A stretch of 64,000 nucleotides of DNA, taken from Cohnella endophytica (GTDB lineage: Bacteria; Bacillota; Bacilli; Paenibacillales; Paenibacillaceae). Positions 63,147 through 64,000 of the stretch are shown here, in pieces. The translations under genes and the position numbers were made by a program. The stretch is from assembly GCF_003628305.1 (NCBI RefSeq), contig NZ_RBZM01000002.1, forward strand, positions 310,001 through 374,000. The letters run 5' to 3'. The first letter of the stretch is position 1, and every line of letters begins with the position of its first letter. The notes below the pieces were generated by a model. The model ran no database searches. It was not told the origin of the DNA and saw nothing but the letters and a program-made list of their open reading frames with translations.

Positions 63147-63715
63147 TAGAACGATCCCGTTAGCTTATACATGCGCCAAGCGTAGACGGCGAGCAAGGTT
63201 TTGGCGTCGCAGATCCGCCCTTCCTCGATATATCGCTGTGCTTCATCCAACGTAATGGCCTCGCACGTCAGGAATTCCTCATCATCAAGATGCATCTCTC
63301 CGCGCTCCAGATCGCTAGTGAAGTATAGATGTACGATTTCTTCGGCAAAGCCCGGAGAAGTGGAGAACGAACGCAGATGGGTAATGCTTCTCGCACGATA
63401 TCCCGTTTCCTCCTCCAGCTCCCTGAGCGCGGCCGCTTCGGGCTCTTCTCCCGCGTCCAGTTTGCCCGCCGGTATCTCGACTTGAACTTTCTCGAGCGGT
63501 TTGCGGAACTGCTCTACGACGAGCATTTTATCGTCCAGGATAGCTACCACGGCCACCGCTCCGGGATGTCGGACGATCTCGCGGGTAGCCGTCTCGCCAT
63601 TCGGCAGAAGTACCGTATCCACTTGCAACGAAATCATTCTTCCTTCGAAAATCGGTTTCGTTTCCAAAGTTTTCTCATAAAAAGGGTGAAGATGTTGCTC
63701 GTTCTTATCGCTCAT
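63146..63715 (-). CDS. nudF: ADP-ribose pyrophosphatase (Nudix hydrolase)
   Basis: 189 residues. Nudix box GEEPEAAALRELEEETGY near residue 90, and a C-terminal E-rich part. It breaks ADP-ribose to AMP and ribose 5-phosphate. ATG at 63715 has GGAGG before it. Bacillus nudF (yqkG) also neighbours mciZ and yqxK. Confidence 0.93.
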   Translation of the reverse strand: MSDKNEQHLHPFYEKTLETKPIFEGRMISLQVDTVLLPNGETATREIVRHPGAVAVVAILDDKMLVVEQFRKPLEKVQVEIPAGKLDAGEEPEAAALRELEEETGYRARSITHLRSFSTSPGFAEEIVHLYFTSDLERGEMHLDDEEFLTCEAITLDEAQRYIEEGRICDAKTLLAVYAWRMYKLTGSF

Positions 63716-63741
63716 GAATAAGCCTCCAGACATGAAAGTAA

Positions 63742-63770
63742 GTATTTGCGCATAAGTTCAACATATAGGC
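63742..63770 (+). promoter_or_regulatory. Candidate sigma-E promoter of mciZ
   Basis: AGTATTT (63742-63748), 14 bases, then CATATAGG (63763-63770), fairly close to the sigma-E pattern. In Bacillus mciZ is expressed in the mother cell under sigma-E. Confidence 0.4.
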
Positions 63771-63814
63771 TTGTCCAATGGATTGCAAGCCCGCATAGAG
63801 GAGGCCGAGAACCG

Positions 63815-63979
63815 ATGTTGAAAAAATACGTTTCGCCCAATAAGCTCCAATTCGTCGGCAAAGCCTGGGAAATTCGTTACGCGCTTCGCCAGGAGCGCAA
63901 GCAACATGGAGGACTGACATTGGTCTCCGATTTAATCGCCGACGATTCGACGAAGAGGCAGGGCCCCGGCAAAGCTTAG
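63815..63979 (+). CDS. mciZ: Z-ring inhibitor MciZ
   Basis: 54 residues. The segment VGKAWEIRYALRQ matches the core of B. subtilis MciZ, a 40-residue peptide that binds FtsZ in the mother cell and stops a second division. Here it is longer at both ends: KKYVSPNKLQ before and a tail ending KRQGPGKA after, partly formed by the terminator. It is divergent from nudF, the same layout as in Bacillus. GGAGG precedes the ATG. Confidence 0.82.
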   Translation: MLKKYVSPNKLQFVGKAWEIRYALRQERKQHGGLTLVSDLIADDSTKRQGPGKA

Positions 63980-64000
63980 CTTTGCAAGGGCGCTGCCTCT
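63954..64000 (+). terminator. Terminator overlapping the end of mciZ
   Basis: AGAGGCAG/CTGCCTCT outer and GCAAAGC/GCTTTGC inner arms around the mciZ stop codon. The T-run, if present, lies beyond the window. Confidence 0.75.

Overview
This window is a chromosomal segment of a spore-forming Gram-positive bacterium of the Paenibacillaceae; the gene order and moderately high GC content fit a Paenibacillus- or Cohnella-like genome. Spore genes are everywhere (spoIIAA/AB-sigF, spoVAA/AB/AF, spoIIM, spmA/B, dacB, dacF, ypeB, gerW, mciZ), and most blocks follow the order known from Bacillus subtilis. Nearly all genes lie on the minus strand and are read right to left.

Layout. 0-9.8 kb: the 5' end of der, the YIEGIA membrane protein with its small partner, yphA, rpsA, plsC, cmk, a small membrane protein, the PilZ flagellar brake, ypeB, a 52-residue zinc-ribbon protein, prsW, a MecA-family adaptor and a small membrane protein. 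9.9-16.6 kb: a polysaccharide deacetylase lipoprotein, a CPBP protease with a small partner, a large secreted or anchored unknown, serA with a possible attenuator leader, an AT-rich lipoprotein and an MFS transporter. 16.6-22.3 kb: resA-B-C-D-E, for cytochrome c biogenesis and redox-responsive two-component control. 22.3-25.7 kb: a 1-kb gene-poor AT-rich stretch holding a 320-bp imperfect palindrome, then a GGDEF-EAL protein. 25.7-31.8 kb: rluB, spmB, spmA, dacB, gerW, a DUF2953 protein, scpB and scpA. 31.8-36 kb: riboflavin operon ribD-E-BA-H behind an FMN riboswitch. 36-44.2 kb: ppiB, lysA, spoVAF/AB/AA, sigF, spoIIAB, spoIIAA and dacF. 44.3-53 kb: a giant 2647-residue SdrD-like LPXTG surface protein and a sortase. 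53-56.5 kb: punA, deoB, xerD and a DUF4227 protein. 56.5-60.7 kb: ald, an orphan response regulator, and an OhrR repressor flanked by two glutathione peroxidases. 60.7-64 kb: fur, spoIIM, an endonuclease Q-like PHP protein, an ADP-ribose pyrophosphatase and divergent mciZ.

The conserved backbone looks interrupted in three places by accessory DNA: the palindrome plus GGDEF-EAL gene between rluB and resA; the sortase-adhesin pair between punA and dacF; and the ald/response regulator/OhrR-peroxidase block between fur and the DUF4227 gene. These insertions and the leader RNAs of serA and ribD are the most interesting parts. No rRNA, tRNA, CRISPR array, prophage or intact insertion sequence was seen.
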